Program-made: the position numbers and the translations under genes
From: Arthrobacter sp. Marseille-P9274
GTDB taxonomy: Bacteria > Actinomycetota > Actinomycetes > Actinomycetales > Micrococcaceae
Assembly (NCBI RefSeq): GCF_946892675.1
Contig: NZ_CAMPOV010000002.1
Coordinates: 372,001 to 436,000 of the forward strand
Direction of reading: 5' to 3'
Length of the DNA stretch: 64,000 nt
Shown here: piece by piece, positions 34,761 to 43,885 of the stretch
Layout: each line of letters starts with the position of its first letter
How positions within the stretch are numbered: the first letter of the stretch is position 1
Notes under the pieces: generated by a model
Databases searched by the model: none
The model's input: only the letters and a program-made list of their open reading frames with translations
What the model was told of the DNA's origin: nothing

Positions 34761-36109
34761 TGGAGGCGCACGCGGAACTGGAGGCACAGATCGGGCGGTG
34801 GCGCGGGTACGTCCAGCGGCGCCAGGCGATCTCCCCGGCGGACCTCGACGAGCTCGAGGACCACCTGCGCGAGCAGATCGCCGACCGGCGGGCCACGGGG
34901 CTCGACGACGAGGAGGCCTTCCTCGTCGCCATCAAGCGCATGGGCAACCTCGACGCCGTTTCCCGGGAGTTCGCACGCGAGCACTCCGACCGGCTGTGGA
35001 AGCAGCTCGTCCTCGTCCCCGAGGACACCGACGACGCCGGCGCCGGGCGCTGGCGCGAGCTCGCGGTGGTCCTCGCCCTGGCGGTAGGCGCCGGGCTGAC
35101 GGTCAGGGCCGGGATGGCGTGGCTCGGCGACGGGACCGCTTTCGTCCGCAACGCCGGCCTGCTCGTCATCCCGTTCCTCGCCGCCTACTTCGCCTGGAAG
35201 CGGCGGCTCGGCGCGCGGCCGGTGGCGGTGCTGCTGGCCGGATTTGCCGCGCTGGCGGTGGCCCTCAACGCCTACCCGTTCTCCCCCAACGGTTCCACTG
35301 AACTGCTCGCCGCGCTGCATGCTCCCGTGGTGCTCTGGCTGCTGGCCGGGATCGCGTACGCCGGCGGGCGGTGGCGGTCCGACAACCGGCGCATGGACTT
35401 CGTCCGCTTCACCGGCGAGCTGGCCATCTACTACACGCTGCTGGCGCTGGGCGGCGCCGTGCTGATCGGCCTGACCTTCGCGTCGCTCCAGATCGTCGGC
35501 GCCGACTTTGAGCCGGTCCTGGAGGGCTGGATCCTGCCGTTCGCCGTCCCCGGGGCGCTCGTCGTCGCCGCCTGGCTCGTCGAGGCCAAGCAGAACGTCG
35601 TCGAAAACATCGCGCCGATCCTGACCCGCGTCTTCACGCCGCTGACCATCGCCATGCTGCTGGCCCTGCTCGCCGTACTCACCGCCGCCGGCGGCTTCGC
35701 CGAGGTCGACCGCGGCCTGCTCATCCTGATGGACGCAATCCTGATTCTGGTCCTGAGCCTGCTGCTCTACTCCATCTCGGCGCGCGACTCGCTGGCCGCG
35801 CCCGGGCTCGTCGATGCCCTGCAGCTGGTCCTCGTCATCGCCGCCCTCGCGGTGGACGCCGCGATGCTGACCGCGATGCTGGCGCGGATCGCGGAGTTCG
35901 GCTTCAGCCCGAACAAGATCGCGGCGCTGGGCCTGAACCTGCTGCTGCTCGTGCACCTGGTCCGGGCGGGCTGGCTCACCCTCGGGTTCCTGCGCGGGCG
36001 GCGCCCGTTCGGCACCCTCGAGCGCTGGCAGACCCGCTATCTCCCGGTCTACGGTGCCTGGGCCGCCGTCGTGGTCCTGGTCTTCCCGCCGCTCTTCGCC
36101 TTCGCCTGA
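34757..36109 (+). CDS. Permease-prefix/HAAS-domain multi-helix membrane protein
   Basis: 450 residues. The first ~80 form the HAAS/permease-prefix domain (WRGYVQRRQAISPADLDELEDHLREQIADRRATGLDDEEAFLVAIKRMGNLDAVSREFAREH); the rest has about ten hydrophobic segments resembling DUF4153. Proteins of this class are co-encoded with PadR regulators and their function is not established; membrane-stress sensing or regulation is one proposal. Translation is coupled to the PadR gene. Confidence 0.75.
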   Translation: MMEAHAELEAQIGRWRGYVQRRQAISPADLDELEDHLREQIADRRATGLDDEEAFLVAIKRMGNLDAVSREFAREHSDRLWKQLVLVPEDTDDAGAGRWRELAVVLALAVGAGLTVRAGMAWLGDGTAFVRNAGLLVIPFLAAYFAWKRRLGARPVAVLLAGFAALAVALNAYPFSPNGSTELLAALHAPVVLWLLAGIAYAGGRWRSDNRRMDFVRFTGELAIYYTLLALGGAVLIGLTFASLQIVGADFEPVLEGWILPFAVPGALVVAAWLVEAKQNVVENIAPILTRVFTPLTIAMLLALLAVLTAAGGFAEVDRGLLILMDAILILVLSLLLYSISARDSLAAPGLVDALQLVLVIAALAVDAAMLTAMLARIAEFGFSPNKIAALGLNLLLLVHLVRAGWLTLGFLRGRRPFGTLERWQTRYLPVYGAWAAVVVLVFPPLFAFA

Positions 36110-36181
36110 TCCGCGATCCGAGACCTGCGGGGGGGGATCGTCGTTGAAGACCCGCCAGTACGTTTGGCCGGCAGGCACAGC

Positions 36182-36220
36182 CACATGGCGGCGGGAGCAA
36201 CAAGCTTCCGCCGCCATGTG
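36182..36220. terminator. Hairpin terminator between convergent genes
   Basis: A perfect 13-bp stem (CACATGGCGGCGG and complement) with a 13-base loop lies between the HAAS gene and vanK. Confidence 0.75.
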
Positions 36221-36274
36221 CGGGACCGGGCTGCGTCGCCCGGCCCCGGAACCGCCGTCGTTATTGCAGCCGGA

Positions 36275-37615
36275 CTAAAGCGCAGAGACCTTTTCCCGCT
36301 CGGGCTGGACGCGGCTCCGGGCAGGGCCCAGCATCCGCACGGCAACCGCGGCCACCAGCACAACCGCCCCGACGCCCAGGTACAGCTGGACCGGACTCCA
36401 CGCCGCGTCCAGCAGTGCGCCAGTGATCATCGGCGCGACAATGGCGCCGGCACGGCCGATGCCAATGGCCCACCCCACGCCGGTGCTGCGCGTGCGGGTG
36501 GCGTAGAGCGAGGGGGTGATGGTGTAGAGGCCAGCGATGCAGCCATTGATGAGCATGCCCACTCCCACGCCCGTGACGAAGGCCAGCGCCAGCATCGCGG
36601 CAGTGCTGATGAACAGGACCATAGAGGCCGCAGAGAGCACGGCGAACACGATGAAGACTCCCCGGCTGCTCCATTTGCCCGCCAGCACGCCGTACAGAAT
36701 GGAGCCGAAGGTTCCGCCCAGGGTGAGCATCAGGCCGCCGACAACGCCCTGCTGCTCGGTCATTCCGGCCTCCACAAGGAGCCGCGGCGTCCAGCTGTTG
36801 ACGAAGTAGAAGCCGAACATCGTGGCGAAGAAGGCCAGCCAGATCAGTAGGGTGGTCCGGCGCTGCTCGGGGGCCAGCAGTTCACCCACCCGGTTCCGGC
36901 CGGGGGCCCCGGCATCGGCCGCGGGCGTGGCGGCCAGCTCACCGACCGCCGGCTGGCCCAGGCGGCGGGCGATCTTGTTGAGACGCTCGACGACGTTGCG
37001 GGGCCGCTTCGCCAGGAGGAAGTCCACCGATTCCGGCAGCAGCACCGCGAGCAGCGCCAGCGCCAGGGCCGTGGCGGTGCCGCCGAAGATAAAGACCGAG
37101 CGCCAGCCATAGCTGCCCTGCAAGGCCACCGCTGCCATGCCGCCCAGTGTCGCGCCTACGCCATAGCCGGCGGTGTAGATGCCGATGCACAGTCCGCGCC
37201 GCCGGTCGGAGGAGTACTCACTGGCGATGACGTTGGTGCAGGCCAGGATGCCGCCGACACCGAGCCCGGTGACCGCGCGCCACAGGCCCAGCTCACCGGC
37301 GGAGTGCGCCGTGGCGGACAGGAACATGCCGCCCGCGGCCAAGGCCAGCGACACGAGGATCAGCGGGCGGCGCCCGAAGGCGTCGGCGAACGGGGCCAGG
37401 CCCAGCGAGCCGATGGCCATGCCCACCAGTCCCGCGCTGAGAAGCAGGCCGAGTTCGGTCCCGCTCAGGCCGAAATCGTTGGTCACGCTGGTGGCGGTGA
37501 AGGCCATGGCCATCACGTCGAAGCCGTCCAGCGCATTCAGCAGGACGCAGAGTCCGATGATGAGCCACTGGTACGGCGACATGGCCGACTGGTTGATCCG
37601 GTCGCGCAGTTCCAT
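36275..37615 (-). CDS. vanK: Aromatic acid:H+ symporter (VanK-like)
   Basis: A 446-residue MFS carrier of the AAHS type: LLNALDGFDVMAMAFTATSV in helix 1 (the D-G-F-D motif needed in PcaK/BenK), LAPFADAFGRRPLIL after helix 2, and ASEYSSDRRRGLCIGIYTAGYGVGATLGG. It is the third gene of a vanA-vanB-vanK operon, 34 bases after vanB, as in Corynebacterium glutamicum, and most likely takes up vanillate or a similar hydroxybenzoate. A Gly/Pro-rich central loop separates the two halves. SD AAGGAAG. Confidence 0.88.
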   Translation of the reverse strand: MELRDRINQSAMSPYQWLIIGLCVLLNALDGFDVMAMAFTATSVTNDFGLSGTELGLLLSAGLVGMAIGSLGLAPFADAFGRRPLILVSLALAAGGMFLSATAHSAGELGLWRAVTGLGVGGILACTNVIASEYSSDRRRGLCIGIYTAGYGVGATLGGMAAVALQGSYGWRSVFIFGGTATALALALLAVLLPESVDFLLAKRPRNVVERLNKIARRLGQPAVGELAATPAADAGAPGRNRVGELLAPEQRRTTLLIWLAFFATMFGFYFVNSWTPRLLVEAGMTEQQGVVGGLMLTLGGTFGSILYGVLAGKWSSRGVFIVFAVLSAASMVLFISTAAMLALAFVTGVGVGMLINGCIAGLYTITPSLYATRTRSTGVGWAIGIGRAGAIVAPMITGALLDAAWSPVQLYLGVGAVVLVAAVAVRMLGPARSRVQPEREKVSAL

Positions 37616-37649
37616 TCGTTCTTCCTTCTTGTGCAGCCGGAGTCCGGCG

Positions 37650-38657
37650 TCAGGATACGTCGATAGTGATGATGGCGGGGCCGGCGGGCGAGGCGTCCGC
37701 CCTTGCGCCGGTTTTCGAGGTGACGCCGCGGGAGACGCAGCAGCACATCTTTTCCGTGGCCTTCTGCTGGCGCTCGCTGTAGAACACGTCGCGGTGGTCG
37801 ATGCCGCCGTCGAGCGCCAGGATCCGCACCTCGCAGAGGCCGCATTCGCCCTTGCGGCAGTCGAACATCATGTCCGCTCCGGCGTCTTCGAGGGCCTCCA
37901 GCATGGAACGGCCCTGCCCGACCTTCGCCTCGATGCCAAGCCGGGGGACCTTGACGATGAACTCCTCCGGGTCGAACCAGCCGCTGTTGCCGAAGGTCTC
38001 GTAGCGCAGGTTCGGGGAATCGAGCTCGCGCTCGGACCAGGCCCGGCGGACGGCGTCCATCAGCCGGATCGGCCCGCACATGTAGAGCTCCGTGTCCAGG
38101 TCCGCCCCGGCAACGAGTTCGTCCACCTTCAACGAGGTGCCCTCGTCGTCGACATGGACCACCAGGTTCTCCCCGTGCCGCTCCTCCAACTCGGCCAGGT
38201 ACGCCATCGCGGCGCGGCTGCGGCCGGCATATACCAGCGTGTAGCTGGCCTTGAGCCGCTGCAGGACCGCCGCCATGTTGGCGATGGCCGTGATGCCAAT
38301 GCCGCCGGCGAGCAGGAGGTAGCGCTCGGCACCCACCCGCAGCGGGAAGTTCTGCAGCGGCTGCGTGATCTCCAGCTGCTGCCCGGTTTCCAGCCCGTGC
38401 ATAAAGACCGAGCCGCCGCGGGACTGCGGAGCCCGCATCACGCTGATCACCAGGCGGCCGGCGTCGTCGGACTCCACCACGGAATAGGAACGCTTCTGCT
38501 CCTCCCCGCCGATGGTGACCTTGACATCGATGTGGGACCCCGGTTCCGCCGCCTTGGGCAGGGCGGGTTCCAGCACAATGCGCCGGATGTCCGTCGCGAC
38601 GGTGTGGATTTCGACGACGGTGGCCCGCTGCCAGACTTCGGTATTCGTTGCTGCCAT
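37650..38657 (-). CDS. vanB: Vanillate O-demethylase reductase subunit
   Basis: A 335-residue reductase of the class IA type: an N-terminal flavin-binding domain (KRSYSVVES), an NAD-binding domain (LLLAGGIGITAIANMAAV, YMCGP) and a C-terminal plant-type [2Fe-2S] domain with C267, C272, C275 and C305-307 (CRKGECGLC...MCCC). It passes electrons from NADH to VanA. 30 bases separate it from vanA. The Rieske partner and the AAHS carrier on either side support vanillate over phthalate, which uses similar reductases. Confidence 0.88.
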   Translation of the reverse strand: MAATNTEVWQRATVVEIHTVATDIRRIVLEPALPKAAEPGSHIDVKVTIGGEEQKRSYSVVESDDAGRLVISVMRAPQSRGGSVFMHGLETGQQLEITQPLQNFPLRVGAERYLLLAGGIGITAIANMAAVLQRLKASYTLVYAGRSRAAMAYLAELEERHGENLVVHVDDEGTSLKVDELVAGADLDTELYMCGPIRLMDAVRRAWSERELDSPNLRYETFGNSGWFDPEEFIVKVPRLGIEAKVGQGRSMLEALEDAGADMMFDCRKGECGLCEVRILALDGGIDHRDVFYSERQQKATEKMCCCVSRGVTSKTGARADASPAGPAIITIDVS

Positions 38658-38687
38658 TGTTCTCTGCCTGTCTCTCGATCGGCCGGC

Positions 38688-39782
38688 TCAGGCGGTCGGG
38701 ACCAGGCGGCCCTCGGCGTCGAGCATCCGCTCGATCAGCCTCCGCACCCACATGCCCCCGGCGTCGATGTTGAGGTTGTAGAACTCGTAGTCCGGGTTGG
38801 CGTCGATGGCTTCCTGCTGAGCCTTGAGCATCTCCTCGTCCTCGCCGAACACGCCGTGCACGCCGTTGCGCAGCTGGGTCGTGATGAGCTGGCTCTCCAG
38901 CCGGTAGTTGCGCATAAACGCCCAGAAGTAGTGGCAGGATCGATCAGTTTCCGGGGTGATCGTGTTCATGACGAAGCCGTTCACGCCCTGGCTGCGGTCG
39001 CCCTCGGGTGCCCCAGTGCCGGCGGCCGCCACACCGACGTCGATGCAGATGGTGGACGGCGCCTGGAAGGTGATGATCTGCCAGCGGTCCACCCTGCCCT
39101 CGAACCCGGGGAACTTGTCCCGCATGTTCTTGAGCCAGAACGGCGGCGCATCGATGTCCAGCATCCACCGCGAAACCGTGACGGTGTTGCCGTCGTGCGA
39201 GACGACGAAGTCGGACTCGCTGAGCTCCTCCTGGCCGATCGAGGACGAGTGCACGAACTCCTCGTGCGTGAGGTCCATCAGGTTGTCCAGCACCAGCTGG
39301 TAGTTGCACGGCGCATGGATCGTCTCGCCGTCCCCGGCCCACTCCTCGGAGGACATCTGGTGCATGTCCGGCACCAGGTCGGGGTCCGCCTTGGTCGGAT
39401 CACCGAGCCAGACCCACACATAGCGGTGACGCTCGACGACGGGAAAAGACGGGACGGTCGCGCTCGGGTTGATCGTCTCCTGGGCCGGCATGGACATGCA
39501 GCGGCCCGCGGAGTTGTAGACGATGCCGTGGTACGGGCACTGGATGCCATCCTTGCCGACGGTCTTTCCCATCGACAACGGGGCCAGCCGGTGCCAGCAC
39601 GCGTCGGCGAGCGCCACGGCCTTGCCGTCCTCGGTCCGGTAGAGCGCCACCGGGCGGTTGGCGATCCGGCGGGACATCGGAGTGCGCGTGACCTCGTGGT
39701 CCCACGCCGCCACGTACCAGGCATTCAGTGGGTGCCCGAGGACCTTATTGGTCGTCGAACTCTGGGATTGGACAGCGGTCAC
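38688..39782 (-). CDS. vanA: Vanillate O-demethylase oxygenase subunit
   Basis: A 364-residue Rieske oxygenase. The Rieske centre is C62, H64, C82, H85 (CWHRLAPLSMG...CPYHG, spacing C-x-H-x17-C-x2-H); the mononuclear-iron region contains NLMDLTHEEFVHSSSIG. It demethylates vanillate to protocatechuate and formaldehyde. I chose the GTG at 39782, preceded by AAAGGA, over the TTG at 39806, which would lie inside the operator. Protocatechuate ring-cleavage genes are not in the window. Confidence 0.9.
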   Translation of the reverse strand: MTAVQSQSSTTNKVLGHPLNAWYVAAWDHEVTRTPMSRRIANRPVALYRTEDGKAVALADACWHRLAPLSMGKTVGKDGIQCPYHGIVYNSAGRCMSMPAQETINPSATVPSFPVVERHRYVWVWLGDPTKADPDLVPDMHQMSSEEWAGDGETIHAPCNYQLVLDNLMDLTHEEFVHSSSIGQEELSESDFVVSHDGNTVTVSRWMLDIDAPPFWLKNMRDKFPGFEGRVDRWQIITFQAPSTICIDVGVAAAGTGAPEGDRSQGVNGFVMNTITPETDRSCHYFWAFMRNYRLESQLITTQLRNGVHGVFGEDEEMLKAQQEAIDANPDYEFYNLNIDAGGMWVRRLIERMLDAEGRLVPTA

Positions 39783-39804
39783 TGCGGATCCTTTCGGCTG
39801 ATTC

Positions 39805-39865
39805 AACTATCTATCTCCATAGATAGTGCTCTGGGTCACCAGAATAACTATCGATATAGTGATTT
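39805..39865. promoter_or_regulatory. Two VanR-type operators in the vanA-vanR intergenic region
   Basis: Site 1 (39805-39828): AACTATCTAT-CTCC-ATAGATAGTG, arms matching at 9 of 10 positions. Site 2 (39842-39865): GAATAACTAT-CGAT-ATAGTGATTT, with a perfect ACTAT-N4-ATAGT core. The 10-N4-10 dyad is the architecture reported for VanR of C. glutamicum, as I recall. Between them the sites cover both divergent promoters. A third copy lies at 52804-52827. Confidence 0.75.
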
Positions 39866-39896
39866 GCAACACCCGCGAGAAGGAGCCTGGAAGCCC

Positions 39897-40484
39897 GTGA
39901 GCCTGCGATACGCCCTGCTGGCGCTGCTCAGCGTCGAGCCCATGACCGGCTACGACCTTTACAAGGAATTCGAATCCTCCGTCGGCCACGTCTGGCATGC
40001 GCCGGATTCCCAGATCTACCCCGAGCTGCGACGCATGGAGAAGGACGGACTGCTCGAGGGTGAAGAGGTCGCCTGGGGCCAGCGGGGGAAGAAGCGTCAG
40101 TACCACATCACACAGGCAGGAACAGAGGCCTTCCGGGACTGGATGAACGGGACCCTCGAGTACTCGCGCGAGCGCGACCCGGCCCACCTCAAAGCGGCCT
40201 ATCTGGAGTGGGCCGCGCCGGAGGCCGCCCGCGAGCAAATGCGGGCACACATCCGGCACCACTCGGCCCAGCTGGAGCAGTGGCGGGACAAGGTCCGGGA
40301 AATCGAAGAGGGCAGCAGCCCGATGCTGGCCCGGAGGCTGGCCAGCCTGCCGACCTCGGACCGGGAAAAAACAACGGCCTTCAAAAAGTTCACCTACCAG
40401 GGCCTGATTTCCCGGGCCGAGCAGGAAATCGCCTGGGCGCAGCAGGGCCTCGCCCTGATCGACGAGCTCTATCCCGGCAGCTGA
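39897..40484 (+). CDS. vanR: PadR-family regulator of the van operon
   Basis: A 195-residue PadR protein with the longer C-terminal helical domain (subgroup with PadR_C). HTH: SLRYALLALLSVEPMTGYDLYKEFESSVGHVWHAPDSQIYPELRRMEKDGLLEGEEV. It is divergent from vanA, and two dyads lie between the starts; in C. glutamicum the PadR protein VanR represses vanABK and is released by vanillate. The GTG at 39897 with AAGGAGCC upstream is the start; the long open frame before it is not coding. Confidence 0.85.
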   Translation: MSLRYALLALLSVEPMTGYDLYKEFESSVGHVWHAPDSQIYPELRRMEKDGLLEGEEVAWGQRGKKRQYHITQAGTEAFRDWMNGTLEYSRERDPAHLKAAYLEWAAPEAAREQMRAHIRHHSAQLEQWRDKVREIEEGSSPMLARRLASLPTSDREKTTAFKKFTYQGLISRAEQEIAWAQQGLALIDELYPGS

Positions 40485-40555
40485 CGGCCGCCCCTTCTCG
40501 CCTCAGCAAAAACCAGCTAGTGTTTCCGGCAATCCCGCCGAGGTTGGAGGAAGCC

Positions 40556-40948
40556 ATGGATACCGTCAGCGTCCGGTACATCGTCGAGGACATCGATGCC
40601 GCCGTCCGGTTCTACACCGAACTGCTCGGCTTCGAACTGCGGATGCAGCCCGGCGGCGGATTTGCCATGCTCACCCGCGGCAGCCTGCGCCTGCTGCTCA
40701 ACACCCCGACAGGTCCGGGAGGCGCCTCGCAGCCGATGCCCGATGGCCGCCGCCCGGAGCCCGGCGGCTGGAACCGGATCCAGTTCGAGGTCGGGGACCT
40801 GGCCGCCGAGGTGGACAGGCTCCGCAGCCAAGGTGCCAGCTTCCGCAACGACATCGTCTCCGGGATCGGCGGCCGGCAGATCCTGCTGGAGGACCCCGCC
40901 GGCAACCTAATCGAGCTCTTCGAATCCGGCCGCCCCGACGCGCCGTAG
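40556..40948 (+). CDS. VOC/glyoxalase-family protein
   Basis: 130 residues; a single VOC domain pair (VRYIVEDIDAAVRFYTELLGFELRMQ...LLLEDPAGNLIELFES). The terminal Glu of the EDPAGNLIELFE motif is a typical metal ligand. The SD is GGAGGAAG before the ATG at 40556. Substrate unknown; it ends 7 bases from the convergent CoA ligase stop. Confidence 0.85.
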   Translation: MDTVSVRYIVEDIDAAVRFYTELLGFELRMQPGGGFAMLTRGSLRLLLNTPTGPGGASQPMPDGRRPEPGGWNRIQFEVGDLAAEVDRLRSQGASFRNDIVSGIGGRQILLEDPAGNLIELFESGRPDAP

Positions 40949-40954
40949 GCGCCC

Positions 40955-42505
40955 CTAGCCCGAGTACTGCTTCCGCAGGTCCGCCTTGCGGATCTTGCCG
41001 CTCGCCGTGCGCGGCAGGTCATCCACGATCACCACGCTCTTGGGGATCTTGTACCGCGCAACCCGTCCCGAGAGGTGGTTGATGACGTCGTCGCCCGTGA
41101 GCTGGAAGCCGTCCCGAAGGGTGACGATTGCCCGCGGGACCTCTCCCCACTTCTCGTCCGGAACACCGATCACCGCGACGCTGCTCACCGCCTCGAGCTC
41201 CACGATGACCTGCTCAACCTCGGCCGGATAGATGTTTTCACCGCCGGAGATGATCATGTCCTTCAACCGGTCCGAGATGAAGAGGTAGCCCTCGTCGTCG
41301 ACATAGCCCATGTCCCCGGACCGGAACCAGTCGCCGTCGGCGTAGCTGTCCGCCGTGGCATCAGGACGCTGCCAGTATTCCTTGATGACGTTGGGGCCCT
41401 GGATCTGGATCTCCCCCACCTCACCCGGACCGGCCGGCCCGCCCAGCGGGTCCACGATCCGGACGTCGGTGAAGAAGTGCGGCAGGCCGGCGGAACCGGC
41501 CTTCTCCCGCGACTTGTCCGACGCGAGCGTGGTGGTGCCCGGCGCGGTCTCGGTCATTCCGTACCCGTTGGTGAAGGACAAACCACGCGCCTCATAGGCC
41601 TCCAGCACGCGCATCGGAACCGCGGAGCCGCCGCACGTCAGCTTGTTGAGCGAACTGACATCGGTGGTATCCCACGCCGGATGTTCACAGATCAGCTGGA
41701 ACGTCGTCGGCACGCCGCTCAGGGTGGTCACCTTGTACCGCTCCACCAAGTGCAGCGTCCGCCCCGGATCGAAGCGCGGCTCCAGGATGACGGTGGCGCC
41801 CTTGAGCAGCGACGGCAGCACTCCCATGCCCAGCGAGGCCACGTGGAACATTGGCGCAATCATCAGCGACACATCCTTGCTGGACAGATCGAAGTCCACC
41901 AGCACGTTGAAGCTGTTCCACGTCATGTTCGCGTGGGTCAGCAGGGCCCCCTTCGGGCGGCCCGTGGTCCCGGACGTGTAGAGGATCATGGCCGGATCAT
42001 CGAGCGCCACCTCAAGGTCAAGGTGCGTGTCGGCTCCGGAGGCGATGACGTCTTCGAAGAGTTCGACGGCGGCGCCCGCCCCGTCTTCCGGCGCGCCTTG
42101 CGCCGCGGCGTCCTCCACGACGATGCGGCGCTCCACCCCGGTATCCCGGGCCCCGCCGACGGCCAGCCCGTCAAGGCTGCGCGCGTTGACCAGGATCCGG
42201 CTGCCCGAATCCTCCAGCGCGAACTGGATCTCGGGCGGCGCCAGCCGGGTGTTCAGCGGAACAAAAATGGCGCCTAGGGTGCCGCAGGCGAAGAACGTCT
42301 CTAGGAAGGCCGCATGGTTTTCGCCAAGGTAGGCGACCCGGTCGCCCTTGGCAACGCCGCGGTCCGCGAAAGCATTAGCCAGGCGATCCACGCGGCTGGC
42401 GAAGTCCGCGTAGCTCAACTCGGCCCCGCTGCTGACGAGCGCCACCTTATCGGCGAACTTCCTCCGCCTGCGGTGGATCCACGTCCCGACCCCTTGGTTG
42501 TGCAT
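40955..42505 (-). CDS. Acyl/aryl-CoA synthetase (AMP-binding)
   Basis: A 516-residue ligase of the ANL superfamily. AMP-binding motif YTSGTTGRPKGALLTH; NGYGMTETAPGTT; GDWFRSGDMGYVDDEGYLFISDRLKDMIISGGENIYPAEVEQ (adenylation and hinge) and the C-terminal lysine motif PRTASGKIRK. It forms a CoA thioester of a carboxylic acid via an acyl-AMP. It resembles medium-chain, cinnamate-type or fatty-acid ligases; feruloyl- or coumaroyl-CoA synthesis is a reasonable guess given vanAB nearby, but no hydratase-lyase is seen here. It is divergent from the phn-like operon, sharing its promoter region. Confidence 0.85.
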   Translation of the reverse strand: MHNQGVGTWIHRRRRKFADKVALVSSGAELSYADFASRVDRLANAFADRGVAKGDRVAYLGENHAAFLETFFACGTLGAIFVPLNTRLAPPEIQFALEDSGSRILVNARSLDGLAVGGARDTGVERRIVVEDAAAQGAPEDGAGAAVELFEDVIASGADTHLDLEVALDDPAMILYTSGTTGRPKGALLTHANMTWNSFNVLVDFDLSSKDVSLMIAPMFHVASLGMGVLPSLLKGATVILEPRFDPGRTLHLVERYKVTTLSGVPTTFQLICEHPAWDTTDVSSLNKLTCGGSAVPMRVLEAYEARGLSFTNGYGMTETAPGTTTLASDKSREKAGSAGLPHFFTDVRIVDPLGGPAGPGEVGEIQIQGPNVIKEYWQRPDATADSYADGDWFRSGDMGYVDDEGYLFISDRLKDMIISGGENIYPAEVEQVIVELEAVSSVAVIGVPDEKWGEVPRAIVTLRDGFQLTGDDVINHLSGRVARYKIPKSVVIVDDLPRTASGKIRKADLRKQYSG

Positions 42506-42874
42506 CGTTACACGTACCCTTCGCTATTCGTTCCGACGACGGATCTGAGGACCGAGTCCCTTCACCAAACGAGCCGGTGAGTCCCGTCACATGTTCGTAC
42601 CCATACGTTAGGAACTATTGATTGAATAAGTCAATAGTTGTGAAAACGCTGAATACCGCCCGCGGAAATCAAAACCGTTGACAACTTCAATCGATAGTGA
42701 TGCACTGTGTTTCGCACCACACACATCCCAGACCCTTCGATCAGCGTGGATCAATAGGCCACAGTTATTTGAGCTTCAGACTACATAACTGGCGTCCATT
42801 GTCCGGCACGAACCTGATCCGGCCGGACCCGGACGGTCAGCATCCAGCCAAAGGAACCACAGGAAGACCCGATC
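42506..42874. promoter_or_regulatory. Divergent promoter region of the CoA ligase and the ABC/P450 operon
   Basis: A 369-base, relatively AT-rich gap without a gene. At 42613-42639 there is a perfect 9-bp inverted repeat, AACTATTGA-N9-TCAATAGTT, which is a candidate operator. TTGACA at about 42677 is followed by TCGATAGTGAT, which resembles half of the VanR-type site (ATAGTGAT). The PhnD gene SD is GGAAG. PaaX (47708-48670) is the nearest regulator for the dyad. Confidence 0.6.
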
Positions 42875-43867
42875 ATGCACAAGATCTTCAAAGCCGTCGC
42901 GACTTTGACCGCGGCCGGACTCCTGCTCACTGCTTGCGGCGCCAGCCCCAATGCGCGCACTAATTCGGCGAATGCCGAAGGTGAGGCCCCCGATTCCCTC
43001 GTCTTTGCGGTTGTTCCGACCGACGACAGCAAAGAGCTGGAGAACAGCTTCAAGCCGATTGTGGAGGCGATCGAGAAGGAAACCGGGCTCCCGACGAGCA
43101 TCGAGGCGGTGAGCAGCAACGCGGGCGTGATCGAGGCCCAGGTGGCCCAGCGGGTAGACGTCGCGACCTACGGCGCATTCTCCTACTACCTGGCCAAGGA
43201 CGTCGCGGACGTCACTCCGGTTGCCATGGACCAGCGCACACCGGAATCCGGCTCGGGCGCCGTGCAATCCCTCGGCGTCGTTCCTTCCGGTTCGGATATC
43301 GGCCAGCTGGCGGATGTGAAGGGCAAGGACGTGTGCTTCACCGACCCGGCTTCCAGCACCGGTTACCTGGCCGCGGCGGCGGGCATGATGGAAGCCGGCA
43401 TCGACCCGGAGAAGGACATCAACCCGATCTTCGCAGGATCGCATGATGTTGCGGTGACCCAGATGCTCGCCGGCGACTGCGACGTAGCCTTCGTGGCGGC
43501 CACCTTCATCACGGACTTGCTGCCGGCCCGCGGCATCCTCCAGGACGGCGATGTGGAGACCGTCTGGACGTCCCCGGACATTCCTGGCACACCGCTCGTC
43601 GTCGGCAACTGGTTGCCCGAGGAACTGCGCACCAAGATCACCGAGGCCGTTTTCAAGTACGACGCCGTCACCGGGGCCGAAGCGGGTCTCTGCCCGGACA
43701 ACCAGCGCGAGGCGCCCGAGGCCTGGGGCGACGAGTACGCGGGCCAGATGGCCTGCGAGTGGGGCGGCACCGGCGCTTTCGCCTTCGAGCCTGCTTCCGA
43801 GGCCGATTTCGACTCGATCCGCGAAATCTGCGAAACCACCCAGGCCGAAGTCTGCCGCAACGAGTAG
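42875..43867 (+). CDS. phnD: Phosphonate-type ABC transporter substrate-binding lipoprotein
   Basis: A 330-residue PhnD-family lipoprotein (lipobox LLLTACG). Family features: LVFAVVPTDDSKELENSFKPIVEAIEKETGLP, an AQRVDVATYGAFSYYLAKD block, FTDPASSTGYLAAAAGM and HDVAVTQMLAGDCDVAFVA. PhnD proteins bind phosphonate, phosphite or phosphate, but the family is broad, and neighbouring genes point to an aromatic or other organic acid. There is no C-P lyase or phosphonatase gene in the window. First gene of an operon with the ATPase, permease, P450 and PaaX-type genes. Confidence 0.8.
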   Translation: MHKIFKAVATLTAAGLLLTACGASPNARTNSANAEGEAPDSLVFAVVPTDDSKELENSFKPIVEAIEKETGLPTSIEAVSSNAGVIEAQVAQRVDVATYGAFSYYLAKDVADVTPVAMDQRTPESGSGAVQSLGVVPSGSDIGQLADVKGKDVCFTDPASSTGYLAAAAGMMEAGIDPEKDINPIFAGSHDVAVTQMLAGDCDVAFVAATFITDLLPARGILQDGDVETVWTSPDIPGTPLVVGNWLPEELRTKITEAVFKYDAVTGAEAGLCPDNQREAPEAWGDEYAGQMACEWGGTGAFAFEPASEADFDSIREICETTQAEVCRNE

Positions 43868-43885
43868 TCCCCAAGGAGCCACACG

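Noticed and set aside
37179-40484. A long plus-strand open frame across vanK, vanB and vanA
   Set aside because: It is antisense to recognised genes; only the last 195 codons (vanR) are real.
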